DNA of 64,000 bases from Paenisporosarcina antarctica (lineage in GTDB: Bacteria > Bacillota > Bacilli > Bacillales_A > Planococcaceae): contig NZ_CP038015.1 of assembly GCF_004367585.1 (NCBI RefSeq), positions 1,742,001 through 1,806,000 on the forward strand, given 5' to 3'. Below, piece by piece: positions 36,254 through 45,637 of the stretch (its first letter is position 1; every line of letters begins with the position of its first letter). The position numbers were made by a program, and so were the translations under genes. Below the pieces are notes generated by a model, which was not told the DNA's origin, made no database searches, and worked only from the letters and a program-made list of their open reading frames with translations.

Positions 36254-37468
36254 TTATACTAGCGTTTCTTTCATTCGAGTTGCAATCATAATGCCTGCTA
36301 ATAAAGGTAAAATAGCTACTAATCCAATCGCCCAACTAATATTTAGCATATCGGCTAATACCCCTGCTAACAATGCGCCAAATGCATACCCGCTGTCTCT
36401 CCAAAATCTAAAAACTCCCATTGAAGAAGCTCTCCACTCTGGATGAGCGACATCACTTATTGCTGCTGCAAAAGTTGGGTAAACCATAGCTGTCCCAATT
36501 CCTAGCATTAGTGCTCCTACAATCCATAAGGCATAGATATCAACAAATAATATCCACCAAAGGGAAAAAGCTTGAACCCACATCCCGCTAGCTATTAACC
36601 ACTTCCGCCCAATACGGTCGCTTAACGCACCAGTAAATAGTTGGAAAAACCCCCATGCCGCTGGATAAATAGCTACGATAACACCTATTTGATTGAATGT
36701 TAATCCTGCAGATATGAAAAAGAATGGAAATAGCCCCCACGACATTCCGTCCTTTAAATTTGTTGAAAGGCCTGCAAAACTAATACTAGATAAGTTTTTA
36801 TCCGTCCAAGTAGTCCTTTTAAATACTTCTCTTGAACTAATAACATCAGAATTTTTCTTTTTTTGTGCCTCTATTTGTAAATGCTTATTCGTGTCTTTAA
36901 CAAATAAAGATAATAGAAATCCAATTAATACAATAACAATTCCCATGTAAAATGGTTCTGGTCTCAAGGAATAGGTTGAAGCAATATAACCTGAAATCAC
37001 AGCCATTAAGGCAACCCCTACATAACCAGCAAACTCATTTAATCCGACAGCGAAACCTCTCTGGTTGCTTTTGGCTAAGTCAATTTTCATATTTAATGTC
37101 ATGGACCAAGTCAAACCTTGGTTAATACCTAGTAATACATTAGCAAAGACAATAACCCACCACGCATGTGCAATGATTACAAGTATCGGGACAAACAAAC
37201 CGATACCCCAACCTATTAGCAAGACTCGTTTTCGGCCAATTTTATCAGCAATTTGTCCAGCAAAATAATTTACTATTGCTTTTGAGAAACCAAAACTAAT
37301 AATGAAGGACAGAGCAGCGCTTACAGATGTCAATCCAAAATGTTCTTCACCAATAATAGGAAGAATGGCTCTCTCCAATCCAACCATAAATCCTACGAAT
37401 AGATTGATAATGATTAATAACGAAAATAAGACAATATTATTTTTTATCCCTAATTTTACTGTACCCAT
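36254..37468 (-). CDS. MFS transporter next to the ArsR-rhodanese regulator
   Basis: A 404-residue 12-helix transporter. AGQIADKIGRKRVLLIGWG is the MFS A motif and ALSDRIGRKWLIASGMW its second copy. SNQRGFAVGLNEFAGYVG and RFWRDSGYAFGALLAG are motifs of helices 5 and 11. GGAGGAATAAAT precedes the ATG. It follows the ArsR-rhodanese gene on the same strand, with a terminator-like hairpin between, so it may be only partly co-transcribed. Substrate not known; the neighbour suggests a thiol, sulfur oxyanion or metalloid. Confidence 0.87.
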   Translation of the reverse strand: MGTVKLGIKNNIVLFSLLIIINLFVGFMVGLERAILPIIGEEHFGLTSVSAALSFIISFGFSKAIVNYFAGQIADKIGRKRVLLIGWGIGLFVPILVIIAHAWWVIVFANVLLGINQGLTWSMTLNMKIDLAKSNQRGFAVGLNEFAGYVGVALMAVISGYIASTYSLRPEPFYMGIVIVLIGFLLSLFVKDTNKHLQIEAQKKKNSDVISSREVFKRTTWTDKNLSSISFAGLSTNLKDGMSWGLFPFFFISAGLTFNQIGVIVAIYPAAWGFFQLFTGALSDRIGRKWLIASGMWVQAFSLWWILFVDIYALWIVGALMLGIGTAMVYPTFAAAISDVAHPEWRASSMGVFRFWRDSGYAFGALLAGVLADMLNISWAIGLVAILPLLAGIMIATRMKETLV

Positions 37469-37483
37469 ATTTATTCCTCCGTT

Positions 37484-37512
37484 GTAAAGAAAAACCTAAA
37501 TATTATTAGGTT
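37484..37512 (-). terminator. Terminator-like hairpin between regulator and MFS gene
   Basis: AACCTAA / TTAGGTT arms (37493-37512) followed on the minus strand by TTTTTCTTT, 16 to 44 nt before the MFS start. It may end the regulator transcript or attenuate read-through into the transporter. Confidence 0.6.
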
Positions 37513-37599
37513 ATTTTTGCCTTTATTGACCTTGATTAAGCGTTCTCTTTTTAATAAAATCATTTCTATAAAGAACACCGTTAGTTATAGATTAGAAAT

Positions 37600-38253
37600 T
37601 TAATTAAGTTGATTTAATTTCTTCCACTCATGAACGCCTGCTTCTAATAAATAAGCTGTATAGCCTTGCTCTTTTAAAAATTCTGTGGCTTCGGTAGCAT
37701 AAATACAATATGGTCCTCTACAATAAGCGATGATTGTTTTATCTTTTGGAAGTGATGCGAACATTTCTTTCAATTCAGTAATTGGAATAGATTTTGCCCT
37801 TGGTATATGCCCTGCTTCATATTCTCTTTTTGGTCGTACATCAATCAGTTGTGAATTATTTTGTTCTAAATAAGAAAAAAGATCTTCAATAGATATTGCT
37901 TCTATTTCAGAAGCTTTTGAAATGTAATCAACTCGCGTATGTTTAACTTCATTCATCTGCTTCTCCGTAAGTACTTTAATACTCGATAAGATACTATCAA
38001 TACTTCCATCCGCTAATTCATAAATCACGTAATTTTTTTCTTTTTTAAATGAAACCAATTTTGATTCCAGTAAGGATTGAAGATGCTTAGAAGTATTGGC
38101 TACACTCATAGTGGTTTCCTTTGCCAAAACTTCAACTGTTTTAGGACTTTGTGATAATAAATCCAATAATTCAAACCTTTTCGGACTTGAAAAAGCCTTA
38201 CTTACTTTAGTGAAATGACTATAAATAAAATCTTTAAACTCCCTATGTTTCAT
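37600..38253 (-). CDS. ArsR-family HTH fused to a rhodanese domain
   Basis: A 217-residue two-domain protein. Residues 10-95 form an ArsR winged helix (FSSPKRFELLDLLSQSPKTV, MSVANTSKHLQSLLESKLV). Residues 115-217 form a rhodanese (QLIDVRPKREYEAGHIPRA) with the active loop IAYCRGPYCIYATEA, where Cys-x4-Cys replaces the simple CxxGxR loop. Such fusions probably sense persulfides or metalloids through the rhodanese Cys. Upstream, TTCAACTAATTGGTT near 38271-38285 is a partial dyad beside a TATACT -10. It precedes the MFS gene at 36254. Confidence 0.9.
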   Translation of the reverse strand: MKHREFKDFIYSHFTKVSKAFSSPKRFELLDLLSQSPKTVEVLAKETTMSVANTSKHLQSLLESKLVSFKKEKNYVIYELADGSIDSILSSIKVLTEKQMNEVKHTRVDYISKASEIEAISIEDLFSYLEQNNSQLIDVRPKREYEAGHIPRAKSIPITELKEMFASLPKDKTIIAYCRGPYCIYATEATEFLKEQGYTAYLLEAGVHEWKKLNQLN

Positions 38254-38378
38254 AAATTCACAACCATTCTATTCAACTAATTGGTTTAATAGTATATTAA
38301 TTAATTTAATTTGTAAACAATTTATTACAATTACCTATAAAAGTACTCCTTTCCTTCCTCATTCCTACTCTTATTTGG

Positions 38379-38663
38379 ATCAAGGCTATCATTATACAAA
38401 TTCAACCTACCAGAAACTTGTGAAGAAAATGAAGTTAGGCTAATCGATGTCACGTCGTTGTAACTGTTCGAATAACACGCTACAAGATTCATTCTTTGGT
38501 CATTTTAAAGATGAAACGGAATTAAAGGAATTGTAAGACCCTGGAAGAAATACGACTAGAAGTGAAAAGTTAAATGACGTATTACAATCATTATCGTGGG
38601 CAATGGAATTTAAAAAAGATGCCACCTGCAAAATACAGACAACATCTTCTTCAATTTGCCTAG
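38379..38663 (+). pseudogene. IS3-family (IS150 group) transposase fragment
   Basis: Plus-strand frames show the C-terminal third of an IS3 OrfB: DQGYHYTNSTYQKLVKKM, a stop, SMSRRCNCSNNTLQDSFFGH, FKDETELKEL, then after a shift TYYNHYRGQWNLKKM and PPAKYRQHLLQFA before a stop at 38661. These are the classic DQGxxY, MSRxGNCxDNA, ESFFGxLK and YNxxRxQxxLKKM..YR blocks. The rest of the element is gone. Confidence 0.85.
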
Positions 38664-39021
38664 AGTTTTTATCAAAATGTCCTTTACAAAGTCCATCTTA
38701 AAATGCATAATCTTTTTTTCGTTTACAGAAAAAACAACTCTCTACAATTAACTTTGTAAATTGTGAAACGTTAAGAGAAATGATGAAGATCCATAGTATA
38801 GGTGTCTTTTTCTTCCCTTATTTAGTAATTACACTTTACCAAGTCAAACTCCATTTCGATTTCTACCGAATAGCATTTGCTATTTAAGGCGTCTTTCGAC
38901 CTATTCTTTTCAAAATTCAGGGAATCCTATAAAAAATACTTTCTTCTTAAATACATAAATGATCTCACTAAAGATTAAGGAATTTATTAACGGGAACACT
39001 AACAATCTTGGGGGGATTATC
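38664..39021. other. Stretch between the IS3 scar and the MATE gene
   Basis: No gene seen. AATGTCCTTTACAAAGTCC near 38677 resembles the terminal repeat of IS150-type elements and may mark the right end of the scar. The MATE frame is open upstream to 38959 but lacks a ribosome site there. Confidence 0.35.
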
Positions 39022-40449
39022 GTGAAAAATAATGATGTAACCATACCAAATTCAGAAAACACAAAGGATAAAATTAAGATTATTTTAGTGCTGGCAATGC
39101 CAGCAGTGATAGAAAATTTTTTTCAGACGATTCTCGGTTTTGTTGATACTTACTTTGTATCGAAAATTGGTCTTGCTGAAGTTTCAGCAGTTGGTGTCAC
39201 TAATGCTTTGCTAGCCATTTATTTTGCTTTGTTTATGGCAATTGGCGTTGCAGCTAATGTACGGATTGCAAATTTTATTGGAGCGAAACAGCCAGAAAAA
39301 GCCCGACATATTGCCCAACAATCGGTTATATTGGCTATTTTGTTTGGCATATTGACGGGGATTTTGACTATGTTCTTTGCAGAACCATTATTAAAGTTGA
39401 TGGGAATAGAAGACAATGTGCTAGAGGCAGGGGTTATTTACTTTAAAATCGTAGCAATTCCCTCTGTATTTATGTCATTAATGTTTGTTCTAAGTGCGGT
39501 CTTAAGAGGAGCTGGTGATACACGTGCTCCAATGAAAGCCAGTATATTAATTAACATAGTTAATGGTGTGTTGGACTATATTTTAATTTTCGGGTTCTGG
39601 ATAATTCCTGAAATGGGCATTACCGGAGCTGCAATAGCAACTGTTGTTTCAAGAATTATTGGTAGCCTCGCTCTCTTTTATTATATAAAGCGCTCTCCTG
39701 TTCTTGCTTTTAGAAAGGATTATTGGAAACCAGATAAACAACACATACGGGAATTAGTAACTCTCGGAGGGCCTGCTGCTGGTGAAAGGCTAGTTATGAG
39801 ACTTGGACAAATCGTTTACTTTGGATTCGTTGTCGCACTTGGAACAAATGTTTTTGCTGCTCATCAAATTGCCGGCAACGTGGAGGTTTTCTCCTACATG
39901 ATTGGCTACGGTTTTGCGACCGCAGCAACCATTCTTGTTGGACAGCAAATTGGTGCTGGAAACATTGGTGAAGCAAAAAAATACGCAGTCCTTTGTACAG
40001 GGATCGGTATTGGTTTAATGACTATTATAGGCGTTCTGCTTTTTACTTTAGGAGACTGGGCAGGCAGCATATTTACAAATGATACTGTGGTAATTGAAAA
40101 TATAGGAACCTCTTTAAAAGTATCGGGGGTTTTCCAACCATTCCTCGCTTTACTACTTATTCTTACTGGCGCATTTCAAGGAGCAAATAATACTAAGTTC
40201 CCAATGTATCTGACAGCAGTCGGCATGTGGGGGATTCGAACATTACTTGTATATGTACTAGGAATACAACTTGGATGGGGACTTCTCGGTGTGTGGATAG
40301 CAATTGGAATAGATATTGCTTTTAGAGCCGTGGTCTTAACTATACAGTTCACACGTGGGAAATGGATTTCTGTTAAAAAGGATGCAGAAGATGAATGTCA
40401 TCCTCAGACGTCAAAAGAAACTATGTCCGGATGCGTTAATAACTATTAA
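39022..40449 (+). CDS. MATE-family efflux transporter
   Basis: A 475-residue, 12-helix exporter of the MATE family. The N-half motif reads PAVIENFFQTILGFVDTYFV and SAVLRGAGDTRAP; the C-half mirrors it with VALGTNVFAAHQIAGNVE and TGAFQGANNTKFPM. The start is GTG 39022, six nt after GGGGG. The tail holds two cysteines (ECHPQTS, SGCVNNY). The next gene starts 21 nt after its stop, so the exporter and the His-rich protein are one operon. Confidence 0.9.
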   Translation: MKNNDVTIPNSENTKDKIKIILVLAMPAVIENFFQTILGFVDTYFVSKIGLAEVSAVGVTNALLAIYFALFMAIGVAANVRIANFIGAKQPEKARHIAQQSVILAILFGILTGILTMFFAEPLLKLMGIEDNVLEAGVIYFKIVAIPSVFMSLMFVLSAVLRGAGDTRAPMKASILINIVNGVLDYILIFGFWIIPEMGITGAAIATVVSRIIGSLALFYYIKRSPVLAFRKDYWKPDKQHIRELVTLGGPAAGERLVMRLGQIVYFGFVVALGTNVFAAHQIAGNVEVFSYMIGYGFATAATILVGQQIGAGNIGEAKKYAVLCTGIGIGLMTIIGVLLFTLGDWAGSIFTNDTVVIENIGTSLKVSGVFQPFLALLLILTGAFQGANNTKFPMYLTAVGMWGIRTLLVYVLGIQLGWGLLGVWIAIGIDIAFRAVVLTIQFTRGKWISVKKDAEDECHPQTSKETMSGCVNNY

Positions 40450-40470
40450 ATAATATTGGAGGAAATTGTG

Positions 40471-41151
40471 ATGGAACAACATCATAAAAATCATCTAGAT
40501 ACAACACTGGAAAGTGAAATTCAGGTAACTATTACTTATCAAAATAAGGTCATTAAATTGTATTTAGAAGATGATGAGGGAAATGTACCGGAATTAGAGT
40601 TTAATCACGAGAAACTACTACACCTTATTATTGTAAGTGAAGATTTAAATGAATATTTCCACCTACACCCTGTTCAAAAGAATGATCAAGCATTCGAAAT
40701 CGATATTGCATTAACAGGTCACTCATATAAGGCTTTTGTGGACATTAAACCTAAAAGGAAAAATTACACTATTAAAGGGATTTCTGTGCCAACAGGTGAA
40801 AACATTGATACTCGTCAAAATATGAGTACTGGTTTAAATATAGATGAACAAGGGACAAAAGAGATTAACGGGGTAATAGTTGAATTCCAGCATGATTCAT
40901 TTGAGACTGGAAAGGATATTAACCTTAATTTTAACATCAAAAACGCTATAGCTGAACCTTACCTAGGAGCATTAGGTCATGTGGTAATTATTGATGAAAA
41001 AGCAGAAAAATTTATTCATGTTCACCCCATTTCAAATGAGAGTACATTTTTTCAAACACAATTTGATAATCCGGGATTATATAAATTATGGGCTGAATTT
41101 AAATTTGATGGAGCAGTCACAGTCTATCCGTTTGTAATCAAAGTATTTTAA
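40471..41151 (+). CDS. Two-domain soluble protein with HLHP/HVHP motifs, possible metal binder
   Basis: A 226-residue protein with no signal peptide or membrane helix. Two similar beta-rich domains each carry a histidine motif: EYFHLHPV near residue 72 in the first and KFIHVHPI near residue 188 in the second. Each follows a strand ending in I/V-x-x-E/D, and the second domain closes with NPGLYKLWAEFKFDG. MEQHHKNHL at the start adds more His. GGAGG precedes ATG 40471. The second domain resembles the heavy-metal-related Ig-like domains found with copper proteins; metal binding is inferred. Confidence 0.55.
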   Translation: MEQHHKNHLDTTLESEIQVTITYQNKVIKLYLEDDEGNVPELEFNHEKLLHLIIVSEDLNEYFHLHPVQKNDQAFEIDIALTGHSYKAFVDIKPKRKNYTIKGISVPTGENIDTRQNMSTGLNIDEQGTKEINGVIVEFQHDSFETGKDINLNFNIKNAIAEPYLGALGHVVIIDEKAEKFIHVHPISNESTFFQTQFDNPGLYKLWAEFKFDGAVTVYPFVIKVF

Positions 41152-41331
41152 CAGTAATAATTTCACTATTAAGTAAATTACAATAAATCATATAATCCTC
41201 CAATCGACCATTTTAAAATACTATTTAAAGTTTTGGTGCACTCTCCGTGGTAGAACAATTGAGAAGAATAAAAAATGGATTGGTTGGAAACAATATGTTA
41301 GTACAAAAAAATTTATAAGGAGATGGATTAA

Positions 41332-41676
41332 ATGGGGATTCTTTCAACTACTCCAACAACGATGGATCAATGCATCGAAGAATGTTTGCGTTGTGCCCGT
41401 GCATGTGAAGAATGCAATACGGCCTGCTTGCAGGAACCAGATGTTCAAGCAAGAATTGCATGTTTGCAACACTTACACGACTGTGCTGACATTTGCTTTG
41501 AAGCAGCAGGGTATATGGCTAGAAACAGTGCAAATTCAAAAGCACTTTGCGCACTTTGTGCATCAATTTGCGAAGCGTGTGCTGTTGAATGCGAAAAGTT
41601 CAAAGATGATCATTGCCAAGAATGTGCTAAGATTTGCCGTTCATGTGCTGAAATATGCAGAAAAATGGCATCTTAG
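41332..41676 (+). CDS. Four-helix-bundle copper storage protein (Csp, YhjQ-like)
   Basis: A 114-residue cytosolic protein with 19 cysteines spaced as Cys-x2/3-Cys along amphipathic helices (QCIEECLRCARACEECN, CAVECEKFKDDHCQECA, CRSCAEICR). This is the DUF326/Csp3 family, in which the Cys line the core of a four-helix bundle and store many Cu(I) ions. There is no signal peptide, so it is the cytosolic Csp3 kind, as B. subtilis YhjQ. AAGGAG precedes the ATG, and a strong terminator follows. Confidence 0.92.
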   Translation: MGILSTTPTTMDQCIEECLRCARACEECNTACLQEPDVQARIACLQHLHDCADICFEAAGYMARNSANSKALCALCASICEACAVECEKFKDDHCQECAKICRSCAEICRKMAS

Positions 41677-41773
41677 AATAAATCAGTATTTAATAATTGG
41701 ATTTAAGATTCTTCTTAATAGAAGAAACCCAAATTCATACGAAGTTATTGGACATATAAGTACCAAAAACATA

Positions 41774-41808
41774 AAAACCACTATGCATTTATAATGCATA
41801 GTGGTTTT
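41774..41808. terminator. Bidirectional terminator after the Csp gene
   Basis: Perfect arms AAAACCACTATGCAT (41774-41788) and ATGCATAGTGGTTTT (41794-41808). Confidence 0.9.
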
Positions 41809-41974
41809 CATCTTAAAGATCCCCCTATTCAAGCTTTAGACTTGCCCTTTAGGTAAAATTAATTTATAAAAGTGAGCTCAAATATAACACAAAGATTTCT
41901 TGAACATCTGAGACAATTAACCCTATTTGTCATTATTGTTTGAATAGTAAAGGCTATTTCATTAACAAATGCGA

Positions 41975-43486
41975 CTATTCTGGCTGGTTATTGGCATTAG
42001 GATTAGGGGTGAACTGCGGCTTAAATCCATCGTAAGTTACTTGCGTTACCATTCCTGCACTCGCGTGATGTAAATCATGACAGTGGAACAACCAGTTACC
42101 AGGGTTGTCTGCTTTAAAAGCCACAACATATTCATCCCCAGGTTTCAAATTCAATGTATCTTTAATAATCGGTGACCCTTGGACTGGTTTTCCATTTTTA
42201 CTTAGTACTTGAAAGAAGTGTCCATGTAAATGCATCGGGTGATCATCTATCGTTGAGTTGTTCTCTAGTTTCACTTTTACGAGATCCCCTTCATTTACTT
42301 TAATATTTTCTGTTTTGGGGAAAGTCTTGTCATTGATGGTGTATACCATACCGCGTGAAGACATCCCCGTATTCAGGTCCATCGTATAAGACAAGTCATA
42401 TTCTTGATCTAATGTAAATCCCCCGCTTCCCTCCTTGCCATAAGATGTCAAATCGAATAGTTTCAGTTTTTCCTGTTTATTTGATTTGTCTGTTGAAGCT
42501 CCATCAAAGCTCTCATATTTAATAGGCACTTTCATTCCATCAGTACCTTCCATATCACCATGAGACTCTAGAAGCCATTCACCCAGGTTATCTGTGGTGA
42601 ATTCAATGTCATACCGTTCACCCGGTGCTATTGATATTAATTGATCTTTTATTAATTCTGGATCATTAATTTCTTGACCATCTGTACCGGTTACTTTAAA
42701 TTCATGACCGTGTAAGTGAATCTTGTGGGACATAAAACCAGCGTTAACTAGACGTAGTCTCACTTTATCACCTTCATTTACAAGTAAAGGAAGAACATCT
42801 TTTCCGCTTTTTCCATTTACAGTAAATATGTCATACATGTTACCCATGTCATGGCCCATGCTAAAACGATCGGAGTCAGTGTCACTCATCCACTCATCTA
42901 ATACTAGTGTGTAGTCTTTATCGACTTCCTCGTCATTTTTACCCTCAATAATAAATGAACCATAAAGTCCTTTGTCTAATTGATTAACTCCATCTTGATG
43001 GGAATGGTACCAATATGTTCCTGGAACAGTAGTCTTAAACTCATATATAAAACTATCCCCAGGTTGTACTGCATTCATTGTTACTCCAGGTATTCCATCC
43101 ATATTATTTGGAACAGGAATACCGTGCCAATGAATTGTAACAGGATCTTTCAATTCATTTTTAAGGATTATTTTGACTTCTTCCCCTTCTTGAACTCTAA
43201 TCTCTGGACCTGGAACCGAACCATTGAAAGTCCATGCCTGTATATCTATTCCTTCTGTTAGTGTGTGTTTACGTTCTTGTGCAACTAGGGTGAATTCATT
43301 TAATTCTATTTTTTCTGTGGAGACGGTTTGTTGCAATCCCTTAGTCGTTGTATCTTCATATGTTACTTCTCGTTCCTCATCCATATTCATATTATTATGA
43401 TTCATGCCATTCATTGAATTTGAACATGCACCAAGTATTAAAATGAATAAGGCAATGCTAATGAACTGGATTAATCTTTTTATCAT
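41975..43486 (-). CDS. Multicopper oxidase lipoprotein
   Basis: A 503-residue exported oxidase. The signal peptide ends at lipobox LGAC, and a Met/Asn/His-rich linker (NGMNHNNMNMDEE) follows. All copper ligands are present: HWHGIPVP and WYHSHQDG in domain 1, HPMHLHGHFF and HCHDLHHASAGM at the end, the last with the type-1 Cys, His and Met. Such three-domain enzymes oxidise Cu(I) or phenols at the cell surface. It is convergent with the Csp gene. It could be the client of the NosL/NosD/SCO copper-delivery block, but that is speculation. Confidence 0.92.
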   Translation of the reverse strand: MIKRLIQFISIALFILILGACSNSMNGMNHNNMNMDEEREVTYEDTTTKGLQQTVSTEKIELNEFTLVAQERKHTLTEGIDIQAWTFNGSVPGPEIRVQEGEEVKIILKNELKDPVTIHWHGIPVPNNMDGIPGVTMNAVQPGDSFIYEFKTTVPGTYWYHSHQDGVNQLDKGLYGSFIIEGKNDEEVDKDYTLVLDEWMSDTDSDRFSMGHDMGNMYDIFTVNGKSGKDVLPLLVNEGDKVRLRLVNAGFMSHKIHLHGHEFKVTGTDGQEINDPELIKDQLISIAPGERYDIEFTTDNLGEWLLESHGDMEGTDGMKVPIKYESFDGASTDKSNKQEKLKLFDLTSYGKEGSGGFTLDQEYDLSYTMDLNTGMSSRGMVYTINDKTFPKTENIKVNEGDLVKVKLENNSTIDDHPMHLHGHFFQVLSKNGKPVQGSPIIKDTLNLKPGDEYVVAFKADNPGNWLFHCHDLHHASAGMVTQVTYDGFKPQFTPNPNANNQPE

Positions 43487-43814
43487 AGTTACACACCTCC
43501 ATTTAATTAATTACTAACTAAAGACTACACCTAAAGTATGGAGAATTAGTGCAGATAATTTGATAGAGACTTTTATTTTTATGAATCTCCACAATTTATA
43601 GGATTAACTTCCCTCAACCTTATAGAACACCTCACGTTTTTAGTTATAATAGAAGAAAAAAATCTTTTCATACAAATATCATCAGTTTGCTCCTAGTTTG
43701 TTAAGTGTTTTCTCTGAACTTTTCGATTTGATTCGTAAAATTTTTGTCTTTCACCTAAGGATACTTGCGTGCATATACATATTTAAGAATCTGTTCACAT
43801 ACGAGGAGGAAATA

Positions 43815-44489
43815 TTGAGTATGAAGGAGCAAGATTGTGCACCTCTTTTAGGGGAAAAATTCCCTACTGTAGAGGTCGAAACTACGTTAGGTAAAAAGAT
43901 GTTACCTGGTGATTACGCAGGAAAATGGTTTGTGTTGTTTTCACATCCAGGAGACTTTACGCCTGTATGCACAACGGAATTTGTAGAGTTTCAAAGAAGA
44001 AGTGAAGAATTTACAGCGTTGAACACGGAATTGATTGGATTATCATTAGATGATGTTTTTGCTCACATGAAATGGATTGAATGGATTAGGGATAATTTTA
44101 ATGTCTTGATTACTTTCCCAATCATTGCGGATCAGCTTGGTAAAGTGGCTCTGAGATTAGGTATGATATCACCAGAGCTAGGGTCTTCAACTGTTAGAAC
44201 AGTCTATATCATAGATCCTCAAGGGACTATCCAATTAATGATGAATTACCCTCCTGTGGTAGGTAGAAACATCGAAGAAATATTGAGAGTTGTTCGTGCA
44301 TTGCAAGTTGCTGCAGAATTTAAAGTGGCTACTCCAGTAGACTGGCCACAAAACGCTTACTTAGGTGATAAAGTCATTATTCCACCCCCACGAAATGTGA
44401 TGGCTGTAGAGAAGCGTTTAGAGGAAGCGAAACAAGGCGACATTCAATGTTTGGATTGGTGGTTCTGTTATAAATCACTAGAAAAATAG
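43815..44489 (+). CDS. Peroxiredoxin (Prx6/AhpC-type)
   Basis: A peroxide reductase of about 223-225 residues. The peroxidatic Cys is in HPGDFTPVCTTEF, with the catalytic Thr and the later Arg in STVRTVYIIDPQG. Near the C-terminus CLDWWFC gives a Cys-x5-Cys pair, as in archaeal-type Prx6 enzymes. GGAGG lies five nt before TTG 43815 and eleven before ATG 43821; either may be the start. The frame is open further upstream to 43698 but without a ribosome site. A terminator follows. Confidence 0.88.
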   Translation: MSMKEQDCAPLLGEKFPTVEVETTLGKKMLPGDYAGKWFVLFSHPGDFTPVCTTEFVEFQRRSEEFTALNTELIGLSLDDVFAHMKWIEWIRDNFNVLITFPIIADQLGKVALRLGMISPELGSSTVRTVYIIDPQGTIQLMMNYPPVVGRNIEEILRVVRALQVAAEFKVATPVDWPQNAYLGDKVIIPPPRNVMAVEKRLEEAKQGDIQCLDWWFCYKSLEK

Positions 44490-44561
44490 AGATTTCGGAA
44501 TGATTGGAATAACTGTAATACTTTAAATCCGATTAAAAGAATGTCACGGGAAAACAATAAT

Positions 44562-44595
44562 AAAAGTCGAAATCTCTCAAAGATTTCGACTTTTT
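44562..44595 (+). terminator. Terminator of the peroxiredoxin gene
   Basis: AAAGTCGAAATCT / AGATTTCGACTTT with a CTCAA loop and five Ts. Confidence 0.9.
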
Positions 44596-44877
44596 CTGAT
44601 TTATACCTGATTACACTTGAAACTTAATTGTTTCGCTTAACCCCTGCTCTTCCTCTTTTTCTGACTTCAATCCTGCTACGGTATACGTACATCGCTTCCC
44701 TACTACCTTATGATTCAAATTGACCGATACTTAAAGGAAGATGCAAGTTCAGTCACTATCAGTATTACTAACTTAATTTCAAATCGATAGATAAGTAGAT
44801 TTTTTCATATTGTCTAAAGGAATAATAGAAGTTCTATTAACATAGATAATAGAAAGTAGAAAAAAGGAGGAGAAATA
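44596..44877. other. Intergenic stretch with a short shared sequence
   Basis: No gene. CATCGCTTCCCTACTAC at 44690-44706 nearly repeats CATCGCTTCCCTGCTAC at 30172-30188 in another intergenic region. It may be repeat debris. Confidence 0.3.
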
Positions 44878-45273
44878 ATGAGCTCCATGGGATTTAAAAA
44901 AGGTAGTTATCAAGAGAGTAAAAGGTTTTCCAATTGCAATACATTTGAACTATTATTAATATTATGTGGTTTTATCACATGGATTGGTGTTGAGAAATTT
45001 AACTTAAATGTAATTGCAACGTTTGTTGTTACTTTTATTATTTCAATGATTCTATTCTATACTCGTCTTAATCATTTGCTTATTGTCATATTTTCAGTAG
45101 CTTGGGGAGTTGTAGGTTTTCAATTATTCCAATATTTAGTTAGCATTACTGGCGGAGAAATTACATTATCATATGTTATTGGTATCATAGGATTCATTTT
45201 AGCGTCATTAATAAGTTTTATAAAAAGGAGCATGGACAAGCAATATTACACTGATATAGAAGATGAAATGTAA
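44878..45273 (+). CDS. Small membrane protein of unknown function
   Basis: A 131-residue protein with a polar N-terminal stretch (residues 1-22) and four hydrophobic segments at about 24-40, 44-60, 64-90 and 95-118, ending in a charged tail KRSMDKQYYTDIEDEM. AAAGGAGGAGAAATA precedes the ATG, an excellent ribosome site, so it is very likely real. I do not recognise a family. It stands alone and ends at a repeat-derived terminator. Confidence 0.65.
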   Translation: MSSMGFKKGSYQESKRFSNCNTFELLLILCGFITWIGVEKFNLNVIATFVVTFIISMILFYTRLNHLLIVIFSVAWGVVGFQLFQYLVSITGGEITLSYVIGIIGFILASLISFIKRSMDKQYYTDIEDEM

Positions 45274-45368
45274 TGTAATGTGTATCAAGATCGACCTTGT
45301 AAACTTATCGAACAGAATTCCGAGTTGCTTTTATGCGCAACTCTTAGCACCATTACCTAACCTAAAGG

Positions 45369-45413
45369 AAAAAGAGGACGAGCGCGGCAAAAGCCCGCCA
45401 TCGTCCTCTTTTT
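45369..45413 (+). terminator. Terminator, copy 1 of a dispersed repeat
   Basis: AAAAAGAGGACGA (45369-45381) and TCGTCCTCTTTTT (45401-45413) enclose GCGCGGCAAAAGCCCGCCA. Related copies at 50380-50420 and 53689-53735 share AAAGAGGA-AGCG-GGCAAAA and flanking sequence. Confidence 0.85.
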
Positions 45414-45637
45414 ATTTAGGCAAGCCCGTTGTGTAAGTACTTACGTCTTTCCCTTACAACCACACTATAGATAAAATGAATAAATATAATAAACTACTAA
45501 ACCATAACATAGCGTTTTTTACACTGTTTTAGGTACCGATTATTATCGTTGTCGACTTTTTTAGAGCCAGAATGTGTTCAACGATTAAAAAAAGATTAAA
45601 ATAGAAACATAGGTTAACGAGAGGAGATTGACATACT

